Below are positions 52,160 through 60,617 of a stretch of DNA of 64,000 nucleotides, piece after piece. The notes beneath the pieces were generated by a model. That model saw only the letters and a program-made list of their open reading frames with translations, ran no database searches and was not told the origin of the DNA. The DNA is from Pollutibacter soli. GTDB lineage: Bacteria > Bacteroidota > Bacteroidia > Chitinophagales > Chitinophagaceae. Where the stretch lies: NCBI GenBank assembly GCA_029269725.1, contig JARJHS010000007.1, positions 186,001 through 250,000 on the forward strand, in the 5' to 3' direction. The position numbers were made by a program, and so were the translations under genes. How positions within the stretch are numbered: position 1 is the first letter of the stretch; every line of letters begins with the position of its first letter.

Positions 52160-52798
52160 CTATTTCTTCGTCAGATCATAGATCTCCCTGATATCTTTAA
52201 GGATTTTTTCAAAATTGATATTGAGGTCAACAAGTCTTCCCGAATGAAGATCAAATACCCAACCGTGAACAGTTGGTAATCCTTCTTCAAGATATCGTTG
52301 CTGAACCACAGCCGTCTTTATGACATTAATACATTGTTCCTGCACATTGAGCTCAACGAGCCGGTCGTAACGCTTACCCTCATCTTCGATTCTATTCAGC
52401 TCGTCTTTGTGAAGCCTGTACACGTCCCTGATATTCCTCAGCCAGGGATTCAGAATGCCCATATCCACTGGCTGCATGGCTGCTTTTACACCCCCGCAAT
52501 TGTAATGACCGCAAACGATGATGTGTTTTACTCTAAGGTGTTTTACTGCATAATTAATTACGGACATCACATTGAGATCGATGCTGTTTACGAGGTTGGC
52601 AACATTCCTGTGCACAAAAACTTCACCGGGAGCTGCACCCATAAGATCCTCGGCAGTAACACGACTATCACTGCAACCAATATAGAGATAATCCGGCTGC
52701 TGATTCTGCGCAAGTTTCTCGAAGAAATTTCTATCATTTATTGTTTTTGATGCAATCCACGCTTTGTTATTCTCAAAAATCTGTTGATAACTTGGCAT
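52160..52798 (-). CDS. Beta-class carbonic anhydrase
   Basis: 212 residues from ATG 52798. Zinc ligands C42, H98 and C101 and the catalytic D44-x-R46 pair (GCSDSRV; VCGHYNCGG) are all present, as are MGAAPGEVFVHRNVANLV and GWVFDLHSG. It hydrates CO2 to bicarbonate in the cytoplasm. The start further upstream (52870) would overlap the esterase gene by 61 bases and lacks the family N-terminus; 52798 leaves an 11-base gap after the esterase stop. Likely same transcript as the esterase. Confidence 0.95.
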   Translation of the reverse strand: MPSYQQIFENNKAWIASKTINDRNFFEKLAQNQQPDYLYIGCSDSRVTAEDLMGAAPGEVFVHRNVANLVNSIDLNVMSVINYAVKHLRVKHIIVCGHYNCGGVKAAMQPVDMGILNPWLRNIRDVYRLHKDELNRIEDEGKRYDRLVELNVQEQCINVIKTAVVQQRYLEEGLPTVHGWVFDLHSGRLVDLNINFEKILKDIREIYDLTKK

Positions 52799-52809
52799 AG
52801 TCAATGAAT

Positions 52810-53673
52810 TTAATTTTGATGAAAGGCCTGCGAAACGAACAACAGTACTTCGGGAAGTGACTCGCGCCAATAAGTCCAGTTATGTGCTCCGTCTCTTATC
52901 CTGAATTCGTGAGGTATTTCTTTTTTGCGCATGGCAATATGAACTACAGAATTTCCTTCGTAAAGAAAATCATCATCGCCGCAATCTATAAACCAACGCA
53001 CGGCTTTCTTTACGCTGTCGGGCATTGCCTGTATTAATGCAGGAACACTCTGACGCTGGTAGTAAGCAATGATCTGTGCTTCAGTCAACGTTGAGTCGGA
53101 TCTTTTTAATCTTGTTTTTGCGTCATCCAGATTCAGAGGCCCTGTGGCGGCACTTAGCGGGCACGCACTTGAAAACAATTCCGGATGGTGTAGTGCATAG
53201 GTAAAAGTTCCACCGCCGCCCATTGATAAACCGGAGATCGCACGGTATCTTTTTTCTGATTTGATGCGGTATTTCTTCTCCACAAAAGGCATTAATTCTG
53301 TAAAGAAAAAATCTTCATACCGCCAGGTTCCCCTTGCATCATTTTCGTATCCACGTCGACCAGTATTTGCATCCGGCATCACAATGATCATCGGTGTTGC
53401 GCGTCCTTCAGCGATGGCTTTGTCGGTTATCCTGAGCACTTCACCAAATTGCACCCAACCCGTCTGATCATCACCAGCGCCATGCAAAAGATACAACACA
53501 GGATAGCTCCTGCCGGATGTTTCATAATCGGGAGGAAGATATACTGCATACTTTCTTTCTGCATTCAGCACCTTGCTGGGCAATGTCAGGTTGTCAAATA
53601 CTTTGCCCGATTGAGCTTTTAAGTTTAAAGAGAAACTAACAAGAAAAAAGGCGGCCAGAATCGTTCTTATCAT
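52810..53673 (-). CDS. Exported esterase (esterase D / XynZ-type alpha/beta hydrolase)
   Basis: 287 residues, signal peptide 1-20 (LKAQ). Esterase-D-family fold with YLLHGAGDDQTGW (oxyanion), nucleophile S150 in GLSMGGGG, aspartate in DCGDDDF and histidine in GAHNWTYW. Family members act on feruloyl or acetyl esters of plant cell-wall xylan, on siderophore esters or on mycolates. No glycoside hydrolase lies close, so the substrate remains open. Followed 11 bases later by the carbonic anhydrase gene. Confidence 0.9.
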   Translation of the reverse strand: MIRTILAAFFLVSFSLNLKAQSGKVFDNLTLPSKVLNAERKYAVYLPPDYETSGRSYPVLYLLHGAGDDQTGWVQFGEVLRITDKAIAEGRATPMIIVMPDANTGRRGYENDARGTWRYEDFFFTELMPFVEKKYRIKSEKRYRAISGLSMGGGGTFTYALHHPELFSSACPLSAATGPLNLDDAKTRLKRSDSTLTEAQIIAYYQRQSVPALIQAMPDSVKKAVRWFIDCGDDDFLYEGNSVVHIAMRKKEIPHEFRIRDGAHNWTYWRESLPEVLLFVSQAFHQN

Positions 53674-53849
53674 CCTTATGTTATTTTATTGCGGAGTGAG
53701 AATCTGAATGTACTTTAAAAAATTTACTTTGTCTTACACAACCCCATAATAAAGAGTATCAAATTGAACGAATGATACCAGTCTGCTTCATTTTTATGGC
53801 AGCTTCACAGCACTGTCAAGAGCTTCCTTTTAACGTTGAACTTTAAACC

Positions 53850-56390
53850 TTAAACTTCTTGCCGAAGAATTTCCAAAGGTGGCTTCGAAACAATAAACCT
53901 GCTGTTGATCAAACCTATAGATACCGTTAGTGCGCACACGCTTAAAAACACAATCACCACGGGTAACAATTGTGGCGAAAATTCAGTTTCAAATACATAC
54001 TTCGCAAGTGCCCAGCTGCCGACAATTGACAGGAAAATTCCGGTTAATGCGGCAAGGCCACCAAGAAAGAAATATTCAATGGCTGTTATAATAAAAATCT
54101 GTCTCCTGCTGGCTCCCAGCGTCCTCAGTAAAACACTTTCCTGGATACGTTGGTATTTGCTGATGAGTACAGAAGAAATAAGTACTACAATTCCGGTGAC
54201 CATACAAAATGCGGCCATAAAGCGAATCACGAACCCGATTTTTGTCAGGATCTGATCAAGAATGTCCAGGATCAAACCAAGATCGATGATGGAAACGTTC
54301 GGAAACTGGCGGACTACTGCTTGTTGAAACTGCGCAGATTTTTCCTTGGAATTTACCTGGGTCATCAGCACATGAAACTGTGGAGCTTCTTCGAGAACAC
54401 CAACAGGGAACACGACCAGGAAATTAGTTTGAATCCGGTTCCAGTCAACTTCACGAAAGCTGCCGACTACGACCGGAAGCAAAGCCCCCTGGACGTTCCA
54501 GACTAATGTATCGCCCAACGCAATACTGTTTTGTTTCGCAAATCGTTCCTCTACCGAAACTTCGGGTAATGATCCAGGTGATGCCCGGCCTGACCATTTG
54601 CCCGCAGTAATTTTTTCTGAATCAGTAATACTGTCTCTGAAGGTGACCCGGAATTCACGATTGAAAATTCCACGCCACATCCTGATGGATGTATCTTTAT
54701 CTAGAATTTCCGCTGTAATCCCATGAACTGATTCCAAGCGCATCGTGACCATCGGAACAGTTCCCTCAGCTTCCAGACCGGTGGAACGTGTAAGCTGTAA
54801 AACGTCATTTCTTTGAGCAGACTGAATGTCGAACAGCACCATATTCGGCTGATTTTTCCCCGCAGCCATAGTCACTCTCTTAATCAGAATCTGCTGGATA
54901 AAAAACATGGTGCAGATCAATGCGGTTCCCAGTCCGATGGTAACTATCAGTATACCGGTCTGGTTATTCGGGCGGTATAAATTTGCCAGACCCTGTCTCC
55001 ATACATATGGCCATCCCGACGGGAAAAAGCGCCTTACCGTCCACGTTAGTGTACGGGCCATCAGTGCAAGAATAAAAAATGCAGCCAGCAGACCGAGGGT
55101 AAAAAATAGTGAAGGAGTAAGACCTCCGAAAAGCAGGTAAGTAAATCCAAAAACAAATAAAATAATTCCCAGGTACACCAGCCATTTAAATGGATCTTTC
55201 CAGGTTTCCGGTTGCAATGAGATCCGTAGCGTATTCAGTGGTGAAATCCTTCTGATATTGATCAGTGGCAATAATGCAAACAAAACCGAAATGATCAGGC
55301 CAAGCCCGATACCCTGCCCAATGGCGGACCAGGAGATGCGCGGATGAATTTCAACCGGTAGAAAATCTTTCAACAGTGCAGGTAGAAACTGCTGAATAAT
55401 AGTACCCAGAAAAGCACCGATGATGGAGCCGATTAATCCGATTACAATGATTTGTATCAGGTAGATCAGAAAGGTATGTGTTGATTTTGCACCAAGGCAT
55501 CGCAGTATTGCGATCGTGCTTATTTTCTCTTTGATATAAATATGAATAGCACTCGCAACACCGATGCAACCCATCAGTAAAGCAATAAATCCGACTAATG
55601 AAAGAAATCTCGTTACGTCATTGAAAGAACGTGCAGAATCTTTTTTCTGCGATTCAACAGTATCATAATTGATCCCTTCTTTATTCAACCTGGGGCGAAG
55701 GTTCTCAACTGTTTCTTCAATTTTTACAGGATTTTTAAACTGAATGTATTGGCGATAGTTAATGCGGCTTCCTTTTTGTTGAAGTCCGGTTTGGTCGATA
55801 TATGACAACGGAATATAAACCGGAGGTGCAACAGATGTTGCGATTCCTGTTCTCCCAGGCGCACCCGTGAGGCTACCCGCAATTTCAAACATCACATTTC
55901 CCACTTTAATTGAATCTCCCACTTTTGCATCAAACTGAAGTAATAGTGTCTGATCAACAAGTGCCTGTTGCTTTGTTCTGAAAGTTCTGGCAGCGGAAAC
56001 AGGTTCGGTTTCCAGTTCTCCATAGTAGGGAAAATCTCCTCCCAATGCATTGACCTGTGTCAGCCTGGTGCCGCCGTTCTTTGGGAACAGCACCATTGAT
56101 GTAAAGCTTCGCTGTTCCGATCTTTCCTTCCCTAACGAATCTGCAAGTGCAAGCATTTCAGGTGAAAAAGCTTTTCCCGAGCTCAGTTCGAGATCGGCTC
56201 CAAGTAATGCGGCAGCTTGTTCATCGATTTCCGATTGCAGTACATCACTAAGGGAATAGATTGATACGAGTGCTGCGATGCCGAGTATAATCGAGGAAAT
56301 AAAAAGAAACAGGCGCGAACGGTTGCGACGACTATCTCTCCAGGCCATCAGCAATAACCATTTGAAACTCACTTTACCAGGCGTGTACAT
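53850..56390 (-). CDS. ABC transporter permease of the YbbP/FtsX type
   Basis: 846 residues with about ten membrane helices: one after the N-terminus (about 29-48), a large periplasmic MacB-type domain, an FtsX block (about 265-400: GCIGVASAIHIYIKEKISTIAILRCLGAKS), a middle pair, a second periplasmic domain and a second FtsX block at the end (VLISKYQRIQESVLLRTLGASRRQI). Two FtsX blocks in one chain are the YbbP layout. With the ATPase coded upstream and a TesA-like lipoprotein divergent, the locus repeats the E. coli ybbP-ybbA-tesA order. It is an extractor-type transporter for envelope lipids or lipoproteins, substrate unknown. Its TAA stop lies in an AACGTT/AACCTTAAAC tract (53831-53860). 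Confidence 0.9.
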   Translation of the reverse strand: MYTPGKVSFKWLLLMAWRDSRRNRSRLFLFISSIILGIAALVSIYSLSDVLQSEIDEQAAALLGADLELSSGKAFSPEMLALADSLGKERSEQRSFTSMVLFPKNGGTRLTQVNALGGDFPYYGELETEPVSAARTFRTKQQALVDQTLLLQFDAKVGDSIKVGNVMFEIAGSLTGAPGRTGIATSVAPPVYIPLSYIDQTGLQQKGSRINYRQYIQFKNPVKIEETVENLRPRLNKEGINYDTVESQKKDSARSFNDVTRFLSLVGFIALLMGCIGVASAIHIYIKEKISTIAILRCLGAKSTHTFLIYLIQIIVIGLIGSIIGAFLGTIIQQFLPALLKDFLPVEIHPRISWSAIGQGIGLGLIISVLFALLPLINIRRISPLNTLRISLQPETWKDPFKWLVYLGIILFVFGFTYLLFGGLTPSLFFTLGLLAAFFILALMARTLTWTVRRFFPSGWPYVWRQGLANLYRPNNQTGILIVTIGLGTALICTMFFIQQILIKRVTMAAGKNQPNMVLFDIQSAQRNDVLQLTRSTGLEAEGTVPMVTMRLESVHGITAEILDKDTSIRMWRGIFNREFRVTFRDSITDSEKITAGKWSGRASPGSLPEVSVEERFAKQNSIALGDTLVWNVQGALLPVVVGSFREVDWNRIQTNFLVVFPVGVLEEAPQFHVLMTQVNSKEKSAQFQQAVVRQFPNVSIIDLGLILDILDQILTKIGFVIRFMAAFCMVTGIVVLISSVLISKYQRIQESVLLRTLGASRRQIFIITAIEYFFLGGLAALTGIFLSIVGSWALAKYVFETEFSPQLLPVVIVFLSVCALTVSIGLINSRFIVSKPPLEILRQEV

Positions 56391-56436
56391 CTGGGTATAA
56401 TATTTTAAACTCTTTTTGAGTTAAGATGAAATCGGC

Positions 56437-57150
56437 TCAGTCATTCCAGTTAACAGCGGAACTTTCATGTGCAGTATCACTGATCAAAGCACCACCTTTC
56501 ATCCTGATAATCCTTCCGGTTTTAGCTGCGAGCTCGGGATTATGTGTTACGAGAATCAGGGTTGTTCCTGCTTCACGATTCAGGTCGAAAAGCAACTGTT
56601 CAATTTTAATACTTGTTTCTGCATCCAGGTTTCCGGTAGGTTCATCCGCAAATAAAATCGATGGCTGGTTGGAGAAAGCGCGAGCCAGTGATACACGTTG
56701 CTGCTCGCCACCACTGAGCTGAACAGGGTAGTGATGACTTCTATCCGCGAGCCCTACTTTATCAAGCAACTCCATCGCCATATTTTTGGTATGTTTTGCT
56801 CCGCGAAGTTCCATTGGTACCATTACGTTTTCCAATGCTGTGAGCGTAGGCAGTAATTGGAAATTCTGAAAGATAAATCCGACATGCTGGTTGCGTACGA
56901 GAGCCCGTTTGTCTTCTGTAAGATTTTCAAGAGCGATATCTGCCAATTCCACCGATCCCGTGCTGGCGCTGTCGAGGCCTGCACATAATCCCAGCAGCGT
57001 TGTTTTACCACTTCCTGACGGTCCTACCAATGCAAGCGTAGAACCTTTCTCTACGGAAAAACTGATTTTGTCCAGAACTGTTAAAGTACGACCTGCACTT
57101 TGATATGTTTTACTAACCTGATGTACTTTCAGTATGTTACTCATGCACAC
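56437..57150 (-). CDS. ABC transporter ATPase of the YbbA/LolD type
   Basis: 237 residues: Walker A GPSGSGKTTL (about 41-50), Q-loop FIFQNFQLLPTL, signature VQLSGGEQQRVSLARA, Walker B ILFADEPTGNLD and switch H in VTHNPEL. LolD/MacB-like type that drives FtsX permeases by mechanotransmission. 46 bases before the permease, same strand. The start may be M3. Divergent from the TesA-like gene with an 81-base spacer to its ATG. Confidence 0.93.
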   Translation of the reverse strand: MCMSNILKVHQVSKTYQSAGRTLTVLDKISFSVEKGSTLALVGPSGSGKTTLLGLCAGLDSASTGSVELADIALENLTEDKRALVRNQHVGFIFQNFQLLPTLTALENVMVPMELRGAKHTKNMAMELLDKVGLADRSHHYPVQLSGGEQQRVSLARAFSNQPSILFADEPTGNLDAETSIKIEQLLFDLNREAGTTLILVTHNPELAAKTGRIIRMKGGALISDTAHESSAVNWND

Positions 57151-57231
57151 TTTTTTTTAAAGACGCGGTATTTATAAAAATACTCTTTTAATAAACTTAT
57201 TTTGTATCCGGAAATCAAAAGAAAAAAGAAA

Positions 57232-57933
57232 ATGGGATCAACGGGACTAATGCATAAATTTTCCGCAACAATTGCGCTGGCAGCTTTGTTATGTCTTTTC
57301 TCCTGTAAAAACCAGGAAAATAAACCTGCAGCTGAAAGTAATACAAAACCTGCAACCGCTGACAGCAGCAAAACCGATACTTCAAAGAAGACCATCCTGT
57401 TTTTTGGAAACAGTCTGACAGCCGGCTATGGCATTGAACCTTCACAGGCATTTCCTGCATTGATACAGAAAAAAATTGATTCGATGCAGTTGCCTTACCA
57501 GGTAATCAACGGTGGCGTTAGTGGTGAAACATCTGCAGGAGGTAATAGCAGGATCGATTGGATATTACGGCAACATATAGACGTATTTGTTCTTGAGCTT
57601 GGTGGCAATGATGGCCTGAGGGGTATTCCTGTAGATGAGACGAAGAAAAATCTTCAATCAATCATTGATAAAGTGCTGGCAAAAAATCCCAGTACCAAGC
57701 TGGTTCTTGCGGGTATGCAAATACCTCCGAATATGGGCCAGGACTATATAGGAGCTTTTAAAAATCTATTTCCGGAGCTTGCGAAAAAAAATAACATGGC
57801 GTTTATTCCTTTTCTACTGGAGGGAGTTGGCGGAGAACCGGACCTGAACCAACGTGATGGGATACACCCTAATGAAAAAGGCGCAGAAATCGTTGCCGGT
57901 AATGTTTGGAAAGTCCTTCAACCGGAACTCTAA
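57232..57933 (+). CDS. TesA-like SGNH esterase, predicted lipoprotein
   Basis: 233 residues from ATG 57232 (ATG 57250 also possible; a TTG at 57202 is unlikely). Signal ends LCLFSC, a lipobox, then a low-complexity linker rich in T, S, K and A (about 38-60). SGNH blocks: FFGNSLTAGYG (block I, GNSL instead of GDSL), GGVSGETSAGG, LGGNDGL and DGIHPNEKG. It is an arylesterase / lysophospholipase of TesA type but anchored as lipoprotein instead of free in the periplasm. Divergent from ybbA-ybbP-like genes, the same neighbourhood as in E. coli. Confidence 0.9.
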   Translation: MGSTGLMHKFSATIALAALLCLFSCKNQENKPAAESNTKPATADSSKTDTSKKTILFFGNSLTAGYGIEPSQAFPALIQKKIDSMQLPYQVINGGVSGETSAGGNSRIDWILRQHIDVFVLELGGNDGLRGIPVDETKKNLQSIIDKVLAKNPSTKLVLAGMQIPPNMGQDYIGAFKNLFPELAKKNNMAFIPFLLEGVGGEPDLNQRDGIHPNEKGAEIVAGNVWKVLQPEL

Positions 57934-57980
57934 CTGCGCCTGATTCCCCAGTTTGTGTAATTTCTTACCTGAATATCTGG

Positions 57981-58196
57981 CTAAGCTGTTTTACGTTTTC
58001 CTGTCACCACCATTACAATCCCAACGACCACCAATGCCCCACCGGCATAGGTCGGCCACCCAATCCATTTATTTTCTTTTTTATTGATCTCTAAGGGACC
58101 AATGTCTGCAACTTCTTTTTCAGTAGTAACTGAGAATCCGCGAAATACCATCATGAGTATTCCTGCGATGATCAGGATGAAGCCAATTGATTTCAT
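57981..58196 (-). CDS. DUF3185-type small membrane protein
   Basis: 71 residues, two membrane helices (about 3-20 and 46-64) joined by a charged loop (TTEKEVADIGPLEINKKENK). This matches the DUF3185 pattern, including IGPLEINKKE and the glycine-rich second helix. Function unknown. Convergent with the TesA-like gene; the 183 bases 58197-58379 to the right are noncoding and serve as promoter region. Confidence 0.8.
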   Translation of the reverse strand: MKSIGFILIIAGILMMVFRGFSVTTEKEVADIGPLEINKKENKWIGWPTYAGGALVVVGIVMVVTGKRKTA

Positions 58197-58379
58197 ATTT
58201 AGTGTTGATTTGTATTAACTCTTAAAAATCCCGTGCCATCATAATTTTCCATGATATGAATTGCCGGCTTTAATTCTGTGTTCATTGCAACCAATAATTG
58301 TCTGTTTTGCTCTATGATTCTTTGGGCCCGCCCGTTATGCTGATTTTTCGGTTATCTTGAAAATCCAAAAACGACTGTT

Positions 58380-58970
58380 ATGCTGTTAGATATAAGTTCA
58401 TGGTGGAATTCATTGGTATTGTTTGAGAAAGTGCTCTGGGGAATTTCCTTGCTTTTCTCACTGTTGTTCTTATTTCAATTGATCCTTACTTTAACCGGCG
58501 GGGACGCTGATAGTTTTGGTGATGCAGACGAATATGCTGATGGAGATGATGGGGCAGATAATCAGTACTTCACAATAAAAAACCTGGTTGCTTTCTTTAC
58601 CATGTTCGGCTGGGCAGGAATTGCAGCATACTCATCAGGGCTCGCGAAATGGCTTGTAATTATCCTGGCGCTTATCGCAGGATTAATTATGGTTTTTCTG
58701 ATGGTGTTGTTGTTTAAGAATATCAGCCGCTTAAAACACAGTGGTACAATGGAAATAAACAATGCCATTGACCAGGTCGCAGAAACATACCTTTTCATTC
58801 CGTCCGGAAGAAATGGAATGGGAAAGGTGCATGTGAAGTTCCAGGGGGGATTGCATGAATTGCAGGCCATGACAGACGATAGTGAAGATATTCCTACAGG
58901 AAAAATCGTAAAAGTAACCGGGGTTATAAATGATTCTATTTTACTGGTAACAGCCTACACACGTTTTTAA
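58380..58970 (+). CDS. NfeD-like membrane partner of flotillin
   Basis: 196 residues: helices at about 20-40, 66-85 and 90-112 and a C-terminal OB-fold-like soluble domain (about 120-196, ending VTGVINDSILLVTAYTRF). Between helices 1 and 2 lies a very acidic loop (GGDADSFGDADEYADGDDGAD) that would stick out of the membrane. This is the NfeD/YqiJ arrangement, in which the small protein is coded just before a flotillin, here 27 bases on. The pair forms membrane microdomain scaffolds. Confidence 0.82.
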   Translation: MLLDISSWWNSLVLFEKVLWGISLLFSLLFLFQLILTLTGGDADSFGDADEYADGDDGADNQYFTIKNLVAFFTMFGWAGIAAYSSGLAKWLVIILALIAGLIMVFLMVLLFKNISRLKHSGTMEINNAIDQVAETYLFIPSGRNGMGKVHVKFQGGLHELQAMTDDSEDIPTGKIVKVTGVINDSILLVTAYTRF

Positions 58971-58997
58971 CTTCAACCATCACATAAAACTTTTCTT

Positions 58998-60506
58998 ATG
59001 GATTATGTATTATTTATCGTAGCCGGAGGTGTGCTCTTTTTATTCATTCTGGTGTTCTCGATGTTCAGGCGGTACAAGCGATGCCCATCAGACCGGATAC
59101 TTGTTGTTTATGGTAAAGTGGGTAAGAATGCGGAACATGGTTCACTGACTGCAAAGTGTATACATGGTGGCGCAGCCTTTATCTGGCCCATCATCCAGGA
59201 TTATTCATTCCTTGATCTCACCCCTATTTCGATCGAGGTGAACCTGACCAGCGCATTGAGTAAACAGAATATCCGGGTGGATGTCCCATCAAGATTTACG
59301 GTAGGTATTTCTACTGAACCTGCAGTGATGCAGAATGCTGCAGAAAGGTTACTGGGTCTGCAGCGTCCGCAGATCCATGATCTTGCAAAAGATATCATTC
59401 TTGGCCAGATGCGTTTGGTGGTGGCGATGATGGATATAGAAGAGATCAATAATAACCGCGATAAGTTTCTTGCGAACATCGCAGGTAATGTGGAAGCTGA
59501 GTTGAGTAAGATCGGTTTGAAAATGATCAACGTTAACGTAACCGATATCAAGGACGAAAGCGGTTATATTGACGCGCTGGGTAAAGAAGCTGCTGCAAAA
59601 GCGATCAATGAAGCTAAGATCAGGGTAGCACAACAGGAACAGATTGGTGATATTGGTAAAACAAGTGCGGAGAAAGAAAGGGATATCAACGTTGCTGAAA
59701 CGTTACGTGAAAGGGATACGCAGGTTGCATATGCGTTAAAGGAAAAAGAGATCCAGATTGCAGGTGCTAACCGTGATGAGAATATCGGTAAGGCTGAAGC
59801 AGCGCGCGATACGAGGGTAAAAATTGCTGAGGCGAATGCATTCGCCGTGCAGGGAGAAAACCTGACAAAAATTCAGATTGCGAACTCTGATGCTGAACGT
59901 CGTGAAAAGGAGGCGGAAGCATTGAAGAAAGCAATCGCAGCGGAAAAAATTCAGTCGGCAAAAGCATTGGAAGAATCCTACCAGGCAGAGAGAAAAGCGG
60001 AAGAAGCGCGTGCGGAAAGGGATCGTGCGTCACAGAATGCGAGCATTGTTGTTGCTGCAGACATCCAGAAACAAAAACTGATCATTGAAGCGCAGGCACA
60101 GGCAGAACAAATGCGTGAAAAGGCAAAGGGTGAAGCCGATGCTATTTATGCAAAATTGGAAGCGGAAGCACGAGGTATGTTTGAAATACTTACAAAACAG
60201 GCAGAAGGATTGGACAGAATTGTAAAAGCATCCGGCAACAATCCGAAAGATGCTGTGCTATTATTGATTGCTGACAAATTACCCGAGCTCGTTCGTTTGC
60301 AAACGGAGGCCATCAAGAATATCAAAATTGATAAAGTAACGGTGTGGGATAGTGGTAATGGAGGAGAAGGTAAAAATGGAACGGCTGGATTTTTAAGCGG
60401 TCTTTATAAATCAGTACCGCCGTTGAAAGATGTATTTGATGCAGCCGGAATGGATCTACCCACTTACCTGGGACAGAACAGGAAGGAGATCGAAGTTCAG
60501 GAATAA
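58998..60506 (+). CDS. Flotillin-family protein (YqiK-like)
   Basis: 502 residues. N-terminal membrane helix (2-20), basic RRYKRCPSDR, then the SPFH/Band-7 domain (about 30-200: GKVGKNAEHGSLTAKCIHGGAAFIWPIIQDYSFLDLTPISIEV in pieces), long alanine/glutamate/lysine coiled coil (200-400: repeated AEA, EARAERD) and a C-terminal oligomerisation part. It builds lipid-microdomain scaffolds at the inner membrane together with the NfeD-like protein. No regulation visible. Followed by a strong hairpin. Confidence 0.94.
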   Translation: MDYVLFIVAGGVLFLFILVFSMFRRYKRCPSDRILVVYGKVGKNAEHGSLTAKCIHGGAAFIWPIIQDYSFLDLTPISIEVNLTSALSKQNIRVDVPSRFTVGISTEPAVMQNAAERLLGLQRPQIHDLAKDIILGQMRLVVAMMDIEEINNNRDKFLANIAGNVEAELSKIGLKMINVNVTDIKDESGYIDALGKEAAAKAINEAKIRVAQQEQIGDIGKTSAEKERDINVAETLRERDTQVAYALKEKEIQIAGANRDENIGKAEAARDTRVKIAEANAFAVQGENLTKIQIANSDAERREKEAEALKKAIAAEKIQSAKALEESYQAERKAEEARAERDRASQNASIVVAADIQKQKLIIEAQAQAEQMREKAKGEADAIYAKLEAEARGMFEILTKQAEGLDRIVKASGNNPKDAVLLLIADKLPELVRLQTEAIKNIKIDKVTVWDSGNGGEGKNGTAGFLSGLYKSVPPLKDVFDAAGMDLPTYLGQNRKEIEVQE

Positions 60507-60511
60507 AAGAC

Positions 60512-60554
60512 AGGGTCTAACGTTGAACGTTTAACATTCAACGTTAGACCCTGC
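60512..60554. terminator. 17-bp hairpin built from AACGTT words, between convergent genes
   Basis: Perfect 17-bp stem CAGGGTCTAACGTTGAA (60512-60528) with its complement at 60538-60554 and a 9-base loop CGTTTAACA. The arms themselves contain the AACGTT repeat word. It sits 6 bases after the flotillin stop and could stop both the flotillin and the convergent amidohydrolase transcript, although only a weak T run follows. Confidence 0.6.
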
Positions 60555-60617
60555 TACTCATACCAGTTTTATAATAGCTTGAAGAATCTGTCACCCGCTT
60601 AGGCTAGCGTTCTACGT

